A DNA stretch of 43,073 bases, from NCBI RefSeq assembly GCF_002198095.1, contig NZ_NHMK01000007.1, positions 1-43,073 on the forward strand, given 5' to 3'. Of the stretch, positions 13,086 to 21,512 are shown piece by piece (position 1 is the stretch's first letter; each line of letters opens with the position of its first letter). The notes under the pieces are model-generated. The model was not told where the DNA came from, did no database searches, and worked only from the letters and a program-made list of their open reading frames with translations. This DNA comes from Deinococcus indicus (GTDB lineage: Bacteria; Deinococcota; Deinococci; Deinococcales; Deinococcaceae). A program made the position numbers and the translations under genes.

Positions 13086-16000
13086 TCAGATGGCCGCGAG
13101 GAGCAGCTGATCCATCCGGGCGCGGACTCGGGGATCCTGTCGCCGGAGGAGTGTACGAGTTTGCTCAGCGCGGGTGTGATCGGGCAGGACCAGCGTGACC
13201 ATCCGCACGTCCCGCTCGGCGCGGTACTCGACGATCACGAGGGGGCAGCCGTCCACCGCGCCGGGAGTAAGGGTGTCGCCCTGGATGGCGTACACCTGCG
13301 CAGGGCGGGTCGGAAGCTGCTCGGTGACGGTCAGGCCGTACCGGAGGCGCAGCGGGGGGCGCTGGGCGGTGCGGACGGCGGGTGCGGGGCACGGGGTGGG
13401 CGTGGTCTCCCCCACCGGGTCTGCGGCCGCGACCATCGGCGCAGGCTGGATCTCCGGCACCGGGGCGAGCTGGATGGGGGCCGCAGGCTGAGCCGGTACC
13501 TGGGGTGCGACGTCGGCGCTCAGGATGCGCTCCCGGAGTTCGGCGCGTAGGCGGGTGAGGCCTTCCGCGCCGTACGCGCCTTCCGCGCGGGTGGGCTGCA
13601 CGTGCCGGGCCCTGGCAAGGTCCACGGGCGCGATGACGTCCACGTTCCCGCCGACGTCCGTGACCCGGACGCCCGTGTCGGCACCGCGCAGGTCCCGCAC
13701 GGTCACGGGGTTGCCCTGGTGCTCGAACGTCAGCCCGGCGTGGATGGGCAGGCCCTCTACCCACACGATCGGCTGCGTGAGGCGGGTCAGGGCGGCCATG
13801 GGGTTCGCCGCGGCGCGCAGGGCCTGCACCTGACCGTGCAGGCCGCGCAGGGCGGTCACCAAGCGGTTGATCCCGGCGACGTCCTGCGTACTCGGGCCGT
13901 GCTCGCGGCTCCGGGCCGTCCGGTCGCGCTTCTCCAGCAGGCTGAGCGCTTCGAGGTACTCGCGGATGACCGTGAGGTCCGCCAGCAGGCTCGCGGCGTG
14001 ACTCTCCGCCTGCCGGGCTTCCCGCTTGGCGCGGATGGCGTGGCGGGTGGCGTCCGGGTCGCGGCTGAGCATCACGGCCAGTTCCTCCCCGTCGAAGCCC
14101 ACGTCGGTGTTCTCGCAGCTGGTGAGGGTGGGGTCGAACACCTGCTGCGCCCAGCCCTTCTTGCCCATCATGTTCTGATATCGGATCACGTCGAAGCTGC
14201 CCCGGGCGAAGTACACGTGGTTGCGGATCTCCTTGACCCAGGTGCCCTGTCGGCGGCCGCGTCCGATGCGCTGCACGAACGCCATGTGGTGGTGCGGGTA
14301 GTCCAGGTGGTGGAGGTCGGTGGCACCCTGGTAATTGCCGCCCTGTTCGATCACGCTACTGCCGATGACGCAGGTCAGGACGCCACGGCGGAACCGGCGT
14401 TCGACCGTGAGGCGTTCACCGCCCTGGTGGGTACTGGCAGTGATGATCTCGATTTCACCGGCGGGGTACCCGGCCGCGATGAGCTGGTCGCGCAGGGCCG
14501 TGTACGTCATGCCGCCTTCGCCGCCGGTGTACATGAACACGACGTTCCGGCCGCCCTGTTCGCGCGCAGTGAGGCACGCCTGCACGCACGCCGCGAAGCG
14601 GGCATTTGGAGCCTGGACGTTCATCAGCGGGGGATGCAGGGTGAGCTTGCTCAGCCGGGAGAAGATCGAGAAGAGATGCTTCTCACCCTCACTCTCAGCC
14701 TCGCTGATGGTGGCCTGCTCCGCGTCGTACTCGTCCTGGACCACCGGGTGCAGGTCGAACAGGTGCTCGACGGTCGCCAGGGGCGGCAGCGGCATGCCCA
14801 CCCGGTCGTGCATCTGGCAGGTGTCCTCCGTCTCCCGGATGACGTGCTGGCCGATGACGGCGCGCAGCTCGTCCAGGTTCCGGAAGCCCACGACGCACGA
14901 GCGGAATTCCACGTCCCCTTCCGGCAGGGTGATCAGGCGGGGCTCGATCACGCAGAAGCGGGCGGTGAAGGCCTGCACGTTCGTGATGCCGTACGCGGGA
15001 AGCGCGTCGGTCACGAGGGAGAGCATGTTCCAGATCTCCAGCGGGCTGTTCGTGAACCACGTGGCGCTCAGCGCGACTGTGCAGCCGCCACGTTCACGAA
15101 CGAAGCGGGCCTTATGGTTGCCGTCCAACGCGCGGTTGCTCTCCCCTCCCCCACCCAGGAATTTGGGGCTGGAGTCCCCGTACACGGCGGGGGCGGCGTA
15201 CGTGTTCTTCAGGGCGTGCGCCTCATCCCACAGGACCGCGTCGATGCCGAGCGCTTCGAAGGGCACGTCGGTGCTCGTGGCGACCTTCACGCGCCCCAGG
15301 TGCCGCTGCGTGAACTTCTCAGCGGCCGCGAGCGCCCGGTGCCCGCCCATCTTCCGGTGCCGCTCGTCGAACGTGGTCGTGGTCGCCAGTGCGCTCATGA
15401 GCGTCTCGTCCTCGCGCACGAAGCGCTTGCGGGTCTCTTCGAGCATGGGGATCATCTCGAAGGCCTCGTACGTCATGATCACGAGGTCCGGGGGGCTGGT
15501 CAGGAGCGCGGCGATCTTCGCGCGGCGGCGGTCCCCGGTATCTGTCAGGACCCTGGGCTCACCGTCCTCGTCCAGCGCGATGCTCCCGTCCGGCGCGCGG
15601 ACGGGTTCCCCGCCGATCACGCTGACGCGCAGCCCCGGCAGGGCGGTGGCGGCGTTCATCACCCAGTCCCCCAGTCGGGAGAGCGGCACGACCACCGCGG
15701 GCAGGCGGGCGCGGCCGGACTGGAGGAGCAGTTCAGCCAGCATCAGCGCCGTCAGGGTGTTGTGCGTCACGATGAACTGCTCTGTCAGGAACAGGTGGTC
15801 GTCTGCATCCACACTAATGCAGGTCGCGGGTTGCGAGCCCAGCGGTTCGACCCGAGTGATGGCGCGCGACGGTGGGTATTTGGTCCGCGGGCGGTAGGCC
15901 GTGGCCTTCCGTTTCAGCCAGAACGGGTTAATGCCGACAGGAAGCGCGATGCTCTGGCGGTAGGCCCGCACGACCCCATCAATCCGTTTTTCCCTGATCG

Positions 16001-19000
16001 GTGCAGTGCCGCCCAGTGACTGAACGATGAACTGGACGTCCTCTGCGAGTTGCAAGCTCGTGGTGCAGAATTCGACGTTGTTGTCAGCCCTGACGTGACC
16101 GTCCGTATCCATGAGACCGTGCATCAACTCGATGCGTTCCTGAATGGACGAATACTTGTAACAGTCAGGAATGAACTTCGTCTTGGACGTACGCCCCGCC
16201 AACCCGAGCGCTCTCAAGGCGCCTTTCACAGGATTGGCCCGTCCAGGCGCCACGCAGAGACTATAGTCGTACTTCGCGTTTGGCCTTTCGGGCTTTTTCC
16301 GGACATGGATACCTACGGGTAAGGTAGCCCGGAGGCGCAGGATGATCTCCTCGTCGGCAGAGCTAAAACCTAATGCCATGTTCGGAAGGGCGCCCCGGGT
16401 CTTGCGTGAGTACGTTGTCAAGCATCCATCGCCGAGCAAGGCGCCCAAGACATAGGGGTCGAGGGGTAGACTGGGCTGCTCTGCAAATTCAACCGGCTGA
16501 GTCATAGGAATAAAGTGCTTCTTATGGCCTCGGTCACCCTTCCTGTACAGGCCTTCAGCCAGGATTTCTCTCAAGGTCAAGACCCTAAATGAAATGGTAC
16601 CGTCGCCTTTGCTGGGTGGCCTGACCGACCAGAGATGATCCTCATCACAGATGACGGATGAATCGTCACTGAAATGCACCCGGTACGTTGGGCGAATCCC
16701 CTGGGGAAACACCCCCGTAATGATCGTCGGCTTGCCATTTGCTCCAGTGACCTGATCTCCTATTTTCAATTCTTCGATAGGTACGAAGCCGCGCGGCGTG
16801 CAGACGCGCATGCCATGGGCCAGCGCTTTGCCAAGCCCGACGCCGAAGTCCAGGATGACGCCGTCCATACGCGCGGCGGCGCGGACGTGCCCGGCCTGGA
16901 AGGGATGCGCGAGCGGCCCCTGGTACCGGGGCAACGTCAGGGGGCGCAGGTCGGGCGTGGCGGTCAGCAGCCCGTACCGGTGCTCGTTCAGGGTGAGTTC
17001 CACCGTGCCGACGTGCTCACTGCCGAGCAGCCAGGTGCGGAAGTGCGCGGCGAGCTGCCGTTCGAACTGCACCGCGCGGGCCTGATGCGCGTGGCGTTCG
17101 GCGGTGATCTGCTCGGGCGTCTTCACGTCCTGGTTCACGACCGGTTCGACCGGCGTGCGGAAGTTCAGGTACGCCTCCAGTTCCCGCACGCGCCCAGGAC
17201 TGATGGCCTGCCGCTCCTTCAGGGCGAGCTCGTCGTCCAGGGCGTTGCGCAGGCGCAGGGTGACACCGTGTTCACCGCGCGTCGCCTGGATGAGGTTCAC
17301 GGGCGCACCGTCGGCGTCCCACGAGTTGCGCTTGACGGCCACGCAGGTCCCGAGGTTGGCGTTCACCCAGTCGGCCAGGACGTGCTCGGGGATCAGGGGG
17401 TCCCGCGCCTCGAGGGTCATGTCGGTGATGTCCACCCAGAGGGCGCGTTCCCGGCAGGTCTGCGCCTGCTGCAGGAGGGCCTGGCGCTCGGTGCCGGTGT
17501 GATCGGCGGCCAGGGTCTCGGCGAGGCGGGCCTTCTCGTGGGCGCGGCCCCGGTAGTACGTGCTGGCCGCCTCCCAGGTGTGACCGGTGAAGGCGTACTG
17601 GGCGAGCAGGTGCGCGGCGGCGTCCCCATCCGTGACCTGAGCGTACCGGGCGAGGCTCGTGATGGTGAGCAGGCCGTACGCTTCGAGCTGCTGGGCGACC
17701 TCGCCGATCGTGCCGGGCGTGATGGGGGGCTCCCGGTCGGTGAGTTCGGTCAGGAGGGCCGGGACGTCCCCGTTCGCTTCGACGAGCGCGTGCAGCGCAG
17801 GCGCGGATTTCGCGGCGCGGCGCAGCAGGGTCAGGTCGTACGCGCCGTGCGTGCTCAGGTGGGTGTCGTGCAGGCGTAGGGCGGTGTCGCGCGCGGCGTG
17901 CTGCTGGCCACTGCGGGCCGCCGTGATGGCCTGCGCGACAGTCAGGGCGCTGAGCACGGTGGGGTTGCTCAGGTGCGAGCCGTACTGCCAGCGGCCGCCC
18001 TGGAAGCGGTACGTGCCGCACGCACTGGTCTCTCCGTCCGTGATGGGGTGCGCCTGGGGGCGGGCCTGCCGGGCACGGGCTTCGACGTCTGTGCCGAGCA
18101 GGGTCTGGATGGCCGCGAGCGCGCCGGGCAGCGTGAGGATGTCGTTCACGCGCGCACTGGCCTGCTTGGTGAGGGTCTCCAGGTCCACGCGCAGCCCACC
18201 GGGGTACACGGGGTCGCCGAAGCGGCCGTCCCCGATCTTGGCCTGGTGGCGGGGCGTGCCGAGGGGTTCCCCGGCGTACTGGAGCTTCCACTCGGTCCCG
18301 CTGCGGTAGAAGACGCCTTCCCCGTTCACGATCTGGCGGAGGTACCCGCTATGCGTCAGGCGCTGCTCGCGCAGCTGGGCCTGCTCCTCGTGGGTGAGGG
18401 CGTTCAGCGCTTCGGTCACGCCGGCATCGTGGCGGCGCAGGACCAGCAGGACGGTGGTGACGCCCGCCCCGGCCGCCCGGAAGGCCCCTTCGGGCACGGC
18501 GGACAGCATCAGGGGGTGCGCGAGGTCGATCAGCGCCTCGCGGTGCGGGCGGTCGCTGTCCACGCGGAGCATGCTCTCGGGCACGACGACGGTCATCAGG
18601 CCGCCGGGGGTGACGCGGCGCAGGCCTTCGAGGACGAAGTACCAGTGCGCCTGCCGGAGGTCGGGGCGGTGCAATCTCGCCTGGGCGCCGCGTGTGCCGA
18701 AGGGCGGGTTCCCGATCACGAGATCGAACGGGGCGTCCTCGCTCTGCGTGGTGTACGTCTCAAAGGAGGCGTTCCAGACGGTCACGTGAGGGTGCAGAGC
18801 CTGCGCGACGGCGGCGCTGGTCTCGTCGAGTTCCACGCCGACCACGTCACTGAACTTGGGTGCGCGCGCGAGGAAGGCGCCGCCACCGCAGCTGAATTCG
18901 AGGATGCGGCGGGTGCTGCCGAGCGCCTGGCTGAGGTCGTACGCGACCTGCACGAGTTCGCCGGGGGTGTAGAAGGCGCTGGTGCTGGCGCTGTGCTCGC

Positions 19001-19310
19001 CGAGGCCCCCCTCGCCACTCCAGGCGCGCAGGGCGGCGTGGTCGGCCGGGGTGACGCCGCGGGCGAGGATGTCGCGCACGGTCTGGTTGGCCTTCAGGCG
19101 CGCGTCCGTGCTGACCGTGGGCAGCGCTTCGACGCCGTGGGGATCGGCGCTGGGCTTCGGGGCCGCCTGAGGCATGGAGTGCAGGCGGTACGCGTCGAGA
19201 GCCGGGTCGGCCGGGGTGAACTGGGGGGCGGGCGCCGTGGTTTTGGGGGCGCGCTTGCCGGTGCGGGCGGGGGTGCCTCCGGCGGTGTCGAACAGGCTGA
19301 TGGTGGACAT
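13086..19310 (-). CDS. N6-adenine methyltransferase-SNF2/DEAH helicase fusion with intein
   Basis: A 2074-aa precursor, or about 1718 aa after splicing. Residues 110-210 hold an N6-adenine methyltransferase core: I-L-E-F-S-C-G-G-G near 137 (motif I) and N-P-P-F-G at 201-205 (motif IV). A long middle region precedes a helicase: Walker A G-V-G-L-G-K-T split after K828 by the intein (829-1184), D-E-A-H near 1362, L-S-A-T-W-F, and a motif VI-like Q-R-I-G-R-G-R-R near 1680. The layout recalls large plasmid and phage methylase-helicases such as the DarB antirestriction proteins; that role is inferred. The ATG at 19310 lies 10 nt from hairpin 19321-19345. It heads the leftward transcript leading into the PRTRC genes. 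Confidence 0.85.
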   Translation of the reverse strand: MSTISLFDTAGGTPARTGKRAPKTTAPAPQFTPADPALDAYRLHSMPQAAPKPSADPHGVEALPTVSTDARLKANQTVRDILARGVTPADHAALRAWSGEGGLGEHSASTSAFYTPGELVQVAYDLSQALGSTRRILEFSCGGGAFLARAPKFSDVVGVELDETSAAVAQALHPHVTVWNASFETYTTQSEDAPFDLVIGNPPFGTRGAQARLHRPDLRQAHWYFVLEGLRRVTPGGLMTVVVPESMLRVDSDRPHREALIDLAHPLMLSAVPEGAFRAAGAGVTTVLLVLRRHDAGVTEALNALTHEEQAQLREQRLTHSGYLRQIVNGEGVFYRSGTEWKLQYAGEPLGTPRHQAKIGDGRFGDPVYPGGLRVDLETLTKQASARVNDILTLPGALAAIQTLLGTDVEARARQARPQAHPITDGETSACGTYRFQGGRWQYGSHLSNPTVLSALTVAQAITAARSGQQHAARDTALRLHDTHLSTHGAYDLTLLRRAAKSAPALHALVEANGDVPALLTELTDREPPITPGTIGEVAQQLEAYGLLTITSLARYAQVTDGDAAAHLLAQYAFTGHTWEAASTYYRGRAHEKARLAETLAADHTGTERQALLQQAQTCRERALWVDITDMTLEARDPLIPEHVLADWVNANLGTCVAVKRNSWDADGAPVNLIQATRGEHGVTLRLRNALDDELALKERQAISPGRVRELEAYLNFRTPVEPVVNQDVKTPEQITAERHAHQARAVQFERQLAAHFRTWLLGSEHVGTVELTLNEHRYGLLTATPDLRPLTLPRYQGPLAHPFQAGHVRAAARMDGVILDFGVGLGKALAHGMRVCTPRGFVPIEELKIGDQVTGANGKPTIITGVFPQGIRPTYRVHFSDDSSVICDEDHLWSVRPPSKGDGTISFRVLTLREILAEGLYRKGDRGHKKHFIPMTQPVEFAEQPSLPLDPYVLGALLGDGCLTTYSRKTRGALPNMALGFSSADEEIILRLRATLPVGIHVRKKPERPNAKYDYSLCVAPGRANPVKGALRALGLAGRTSKTKFIPDCYKYSSIQERIELMHGLMDTDGHVRADNNVEFCTTSLQLAEDVQFIVQSLGGTAPIREKRIDGVVRAYRQSIALPVGINPFWLKRKATAYRPRTKYPPSRAITRVEPLGSQPATCISVDADDHLFLTEQFIVTHNTLTALMLAELLLQSGRARLPAVVVPLSRLGDWVMNAATALPGLRVSVIGGEPVRAPDGSIALDEDGEPRVLTDTGDRRRAKIAALLTSPPDLVIMTYEAFEMIPMLEETRKRFVREDETLMSALATTTTFDERHRKMGGHRALAAAEKFTQRHLGRVKVATSTDVPFEALGIDAVLWDEAHALKNTYAAPAVYGDSSPKFLGGGGESNRALDGNHKARFVRERGGCTVALSATWFTNSPLEIWNMLSLVTDALPAYGITNVQAFTARFCVIEPRLITLPEGDVEFRSCVVGFRNLDELRAVIGQHVIRETEDTCQMHDRVGMPLPPLATVEHLFDLHPVVQDEYDAEQATISEAESEGEKHLFSIFSRLSKLTLHPPLMNVQAPNARFAACVQACLTAREQGGRNVVFMYTGGEGGMTYTALRDQLIAAGYPAGEIEIITASTHQGGERLTVERRFRRGVLTCVIGSSVIEQGGNYQGATDLHHLDYPHHHMAFVQRIGRGRRQGTWVKEIRNHVYFARGSFDVIRYQNMMGKKGWAQQVFDPTLTSCENTDVGFDGEELAVMLSRDPDATRHAIRAKREARQAESHAASLLADLTVIREYLEALSLLEKRDRTARSREHGPSTQDVAGINRLVTALRGLHGQVQALRAAANPMAALTRLTQPIVWVEGLPIHAGLTFEHQGNPVTVRDLRGADTGVRVTDVGGNVDVIAPVDLARARHVQPTRAEGAYGAEGLTRLRAELRERILSADVAPQVPAQPAAPIQLAPVPEIQPAPMVAAADPVGETTPTPCPAPAVRTAQRPPLRLRYGLTVTEQLPTRPAQVYAIQGDTLTPGAVDGCPLVIVEYRAERDVRMVTLVLPDHTRAEQTRTLLRRQDPRVRARMDQLLLAAI
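15759..16826 (-). other. Class 3 intein with LAGLIDADG endonuclease, in the helicase Walker A
   Basis: A 356-aa insertion between G-L-G-K and T-L-T-A-L of the helicase P-loop. It starts with Ala (A-L-A-H-G-M-R-V-C-T-P-R-G-F) instead of Cys or Ser, and ends V-T-H-N before Thr. It has the W-C-T signature of class 3 inteins: Trp in block B (D-H-L-W, intein residue 66), Cys in block F (T-C-I-S-V-D, residue 336) and Thr before the final His-Asn (residue 354). Two LAGLIDADG-type motifs, L-G-A-L-L-G-D-G near 126 and L-M-D-T-D-G near 236, mark a homing endonuclease that appears intact. The D. radiodurans Snf2 intein is an established class 3 intein, so this is probably a relative. No stop or frameshift is seen. 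Confidence 0.88.
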
Positions 19311-19320
19311 GCGCCTGGCG

Positions 19321-19345
19321 GGGCCCGTGACGCCGTCACGGGCCA
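19321..19345 (-). promoter_or_regulatory. Start-proximal GGCC hairpin (before the methyltransferase-helicase)
   Basis: Nine-bp stem GGCCCGTGA/TCACGGGCC (19322-19330 and 19336-19344) with loop CGCCG. The outermost pair is mismatched. The element begins exactly 10 nt before the ATG at 19310. The inner stem sequence is unlike the other copies but still pairs. Confidence 0.7.
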
Positions 19346-19405
19346 CTCCTGCCCACGAACGTCAGGATGGGCGCGATGTGTCGGCCTGTCGACTACTTGA
19401 TCGCC

Positions 19406-19421
19406 GGAACAACGTTGTTCC
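19406..19421. repeat. parS-like palindrome 1
   Basis: Perfect 16-bp palindrome GGAACAACGTTGTTCC between parB and the methyltransferase-helicase. The same sequence recurs at 19495 and inside 21443-21472, so it is a candidate ParB-binding centromere site. Confidence 0.65.
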
Positions 19422-19448
19422 ACAGCGGCGACAGTCCGAATGGTAGGA

Positions 19449-19466
19449 GGGAACACCGGTGTTCCC
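19449..19466. repeat. parS-like palindrome 2 (variant)
   Basis: Perfect 18-bp palindrome GGGAACACCGGTGTTCCC. It shares the GGAACA/TGTTCC arms with the other sites but has a different centre. Confidence 0.55.
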
Positions 19467-19494
19467 GCACTTCCTAGCCCGCCCTCGGGAGTGC

Positions 19495-19510
19495 GGAACA
19501 ACGTTGTTCC
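19495..19510. repeat. parS-like palindrome 3
   Basis: Perfect 16-bp palindrome GGAACAACGTTGTTCC, 24 bp downstream of the parB stop codon. Confidence 0.65.
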
Positions 19511-19534
19511 CTGACGCCGGTGCGAGATTCGATC

Positions 19535-20422
19535 TCAGTTCAGCAGGTCGGAAACCTGTTGCAGCAGGGCTTTGAGCTTGTCTTTCTGCTGCGCGGTCAG
19601 GTGGTCCAGGCGTTTGGGTGAGGCGAGCCTCAGGACCCGCCGCGTCTCCTCAGCCAGTTCGCTCCGGGTCTGGGTGGGGCGTGGCGTGGCCTGAAGCGCC
19701 GCTTCGATGTCACGGACTCCCCACGTGCCGGATTCGATCAGGGGCAACCATTCCGCCTGCTGCTCGGCCGTCGCCCGGCGCAGGAGGCGGACCGCGTTGA
19801 ACGATGCGCCGCGGCGGATGGCGTCACGCAGGTGTTCGGGAAGATCGAGCAGCGGCAGGTAGTGCTTGGTGAAGCTGAGTCGGGTGAGGTCGCGGCCGAG
19901 GATTCGCAGGGCGTCTTCAAGGGCCAGCTCCGCTTCCACGTCCTGTGACCCCCGGGCGACGAGTCGGGCGCGGGCGTCACCTGGGGTGGTGCTCAGCGCC
20001 AGGGCGACGAGGTCCAGGGCGACGCTCGCCACCTCGAACGCGTTCAGGTCCTGCCGCTCGAGGTTCTCCTTGAGGTTGTAGAGCCGGGCCTGTTCGTCGG
20101 TCGCTTCCCGAATGACCACGGGGACTTCGCCGAGGCCGGCGAGCTGCGCGGCACGCCAGCGGCGCTCACCGGCGATGAGTTCAAGTCCGGCCTTCGTCGT
20201 CCGCGCCAGCAGTGGCTGAAGAACGCCGTTGGCGCGGATATCCTGCGCGAGGCTGTCCAGTCCGGCGAAATCGAGGCGTGCCTGGAACGGCGAGGGCGTC
20301 AGGTTCACCACGGCGACGTACTGCACGGGCGGGCGGGCCTGCTGAATCTGCTTGATGTCCTGGGCGACGGACTGGGTGCGCTGCATGGCGGCCTGCATGG
20401 CGGGTGAGATGGTGCGGCTCAT
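19535..20422 (-). CDS. parB: Chromosome/plasmid partitioning protein ParB
   Basis: A 295-aa ParB. The N-terminal domain has N-L-T-P-S-P-F-Q-A-R, N-G-V-L-Q-P-L-L-A-R, A-G-E-R-R-W-R-A-A-Q-L-A-G-L (the CTPase/arginine-patch box, about residues 82-95) and N-L-K-E-N-L-E-R-Q-D-L-N. The middle supplies the DNA-binding helices (L-G-R-D-L-T-R-L-S-F-T-K-H-Y-L-P-L), and the C-terminus is a dimerisation tail. Its ATG overlaps the parA stop as ATGA, so they form one operon. Four palindromes flank the operon. It should load on parS and spread as a clamp, acting with ParA in DNA segregation. Confidence 0.88.
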   Translation of the reverse strand: MSRTISPAMQAAMQRTQSVAQDIKQIQQARPPVQYVAVVNLTPSPFQARLDFAGLDSLAQDIRANGVLQPLLARTTKAGLELIAGERRWRAAQLAGLGEVPVVIREATDEQARLYNLKENLERQDLNAFEVASVALDLVALALSTTPGDARARLVARGSQDVEAELALEDALRILGRDLTRLSFTKHYLPLLDLPEHLRDAIRRGASFNAVRLLRRATAEQQAEWLPLIESGTWGVRDIEAALQATPRPTQTRSELAEETRRVLRLASPKRLDHLTAQQKDKLKALLQQVSDLLN

Positions 20423-21333
20423 GCGTCGGCCTGACCGATGCGCTGGAGCAGGGTGGTGACCACCTGCTGGATTTCGCGGCGCGCGTCGGACGTGGGTGCG
20501 TTCACGCCGATGGGTTCACCTTCGGGTTGGCAGCGGTTGTACACCGCGGGCCGGTAGGTCAGGGGACCCGCGAGGTCGTCTCCGAGGATCTGCTGGAAGA
20601 CCTCCTGGGTGTCCTTGCTGTGGGCCGTGTTTTCGACCTGGGTGACGAGGTACATCGCGACGCGCAGGCGTGGGTTGGTGCGCGTGTATTCCCGCAGCAT
20701 CTCCCTCAGGCCTTCGAGGGCCACGAGGCCCTTGTACCGGGCGGGGACGGGCACGATGACCCAGTCGGCAGCGTTGGCGGCGTTGGCCGTGAGTTTCCCG
20801 AGGCTGGGGGGTGGGTCGATCAGTACGAAGTCGTAGGTGCCCTGCGCGCGGATCTCCTCGATGGCGGCGCGCAGGCGTCCCTCGGCGTTGGTGAATCCGG
20901 GCAGTCGGGCGTCGGTGCGGGCTAGGCTGAGGTGGCTGGGAATCAGGTCCAGGCCGTGGACGTGGTACGGCTCTGGCAGGGGCGCGTAGTCCTCGAGCAC
21001 GGGCTGGAGGCTGCGGCTGCCGTCGGCGTCGTGAACGCCGAGCCAGGACGTGAGGTTGGCCTGGGGGTCGATGTCGATGAGGAGCACGCGGTACCCGAGC
21101 TGGGAGAGTTCGTAGCCGATGTCGCGGATGCTGCTGGTCTTGGCGGCGCCGCCAGCGTGGTTGAATGCCATGAGGACGGTCATGCTGGGTTGTTCCCGCT
21201 GGAGGGCGGCGAGGTCCTGCATGGTGACCAGACCGGCAACCGGTTTCCCGTGCCGTTCGAGAACGACGGGCTCGCCCGGGCGCAGCTTCTTGACCTGCTG
21301 TCCGAGTTGAGTGTGGGCGGTGCTGATGGGCAC
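20419..21333 (-). CDS. parA: ParA ATPase with N-terminal Phd/YefM-like segment
   Basis: A 304-aa protein from GTG 21333. Residues 1-50 (P-I-S-T-A-H-T-Q-L-G-Q-Q-V-K-K-L, then P-V-V-L-E-R-H-G-K-P-V-A-G-L-V) resemble a Phd/YefM DNA-binding domain instead of the usual ParA helix-turn-helix. The ATPase follows: N-H-A-G-G-A-A-K-T-S near 58-67, L-L-I-D-I-D-P-Q-A-N-L near 84-94, and L-I-D-P-P-P-S. The signature lysine before G-G in ordinary ParA (K-G-G-x-G-K) is Ala here, and the following Gly is also Ala. The catalytic-loop lysine is kept. An upstream GTG at about 21357 would add 8 residues. Repeated CAAAAC half-sites upstream suggest autoregulation by the N-terminal domain. Confidence 0.85.
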   Translation of the reverse strand: MPISTAHTQLGQQVKKLRPGEPVVLERHGKPVAGLVTMQDLAALQREQPSMTVLMAFNHAGGAAKTSSIRDIGYELSQLGYRVLLIDIDPQANLTSWLGVHDADGSRSLQPVLEDYAPLPEPYHVHGLDLIPSHLSLARTDARLPGFTNAEGRLRAAIEEIRAQGTYDFVLIDPPPSLGKLTANAANAADWVIVPVPARYKGLVALEGLREMLREYTRTNPRLRVAMYLVTQVENTAHSKDTQEVFQQILGDDLAGPLTYRPAVYNRCQPEGEPIGVNAPTSDARREIQQVVTTLLQRIGQADA

Positions 21334-21372
21334 GCTTCGGTTCGTTTTTCTGGTCACGCTCTGATATTTGCT

Positions 21373-21409
21373 CAAAACGCGGTCGAATTGCAACCGTTTT
21401 GAACAAAAC
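21373..21409. promoter_or_regulatory. CAAAAC/GTTTTG half-site cluster upstream of parA
   Basis: CAAAACG at 21373-21379, CGTTTTG at 21395-21401 and CAAAAC at 21404-21409 form one spaced and one close inverted repeat (GTTTTG-AA-CAAAAC). They lie 40-76 bp upstream of the parA start and are a plausible operator for ParA's N-terminal domain. Confidence 0.45.
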
Positions 21410-21442
21410 TCTGCGGCTGGTTCCAGCAGGGGTGGAGAGGGT

Positions 21443-21472
21443 GGGTTGCGGAACAACGTTGTTCCGCAACCC
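21443..21472. repeat. 30-bp perfect palindrome containing a parS-like core
   Basis: The 16-bp core GGAACAACGTTGTTCC at 21450-21465 is extended on both sides by GGGTTGC and GCAACCC, giving a perfect 30-bp palindrome upstream of parA. It is the longest of four related sites around parAB. Related half-sites (GTTCC) follow to the right. Confidence 0.65.
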
Positions 21473-21512
21473 GACGTTCCGATGTTCCGCACCCAATTTG
21501 CCCGTTCGCCCC

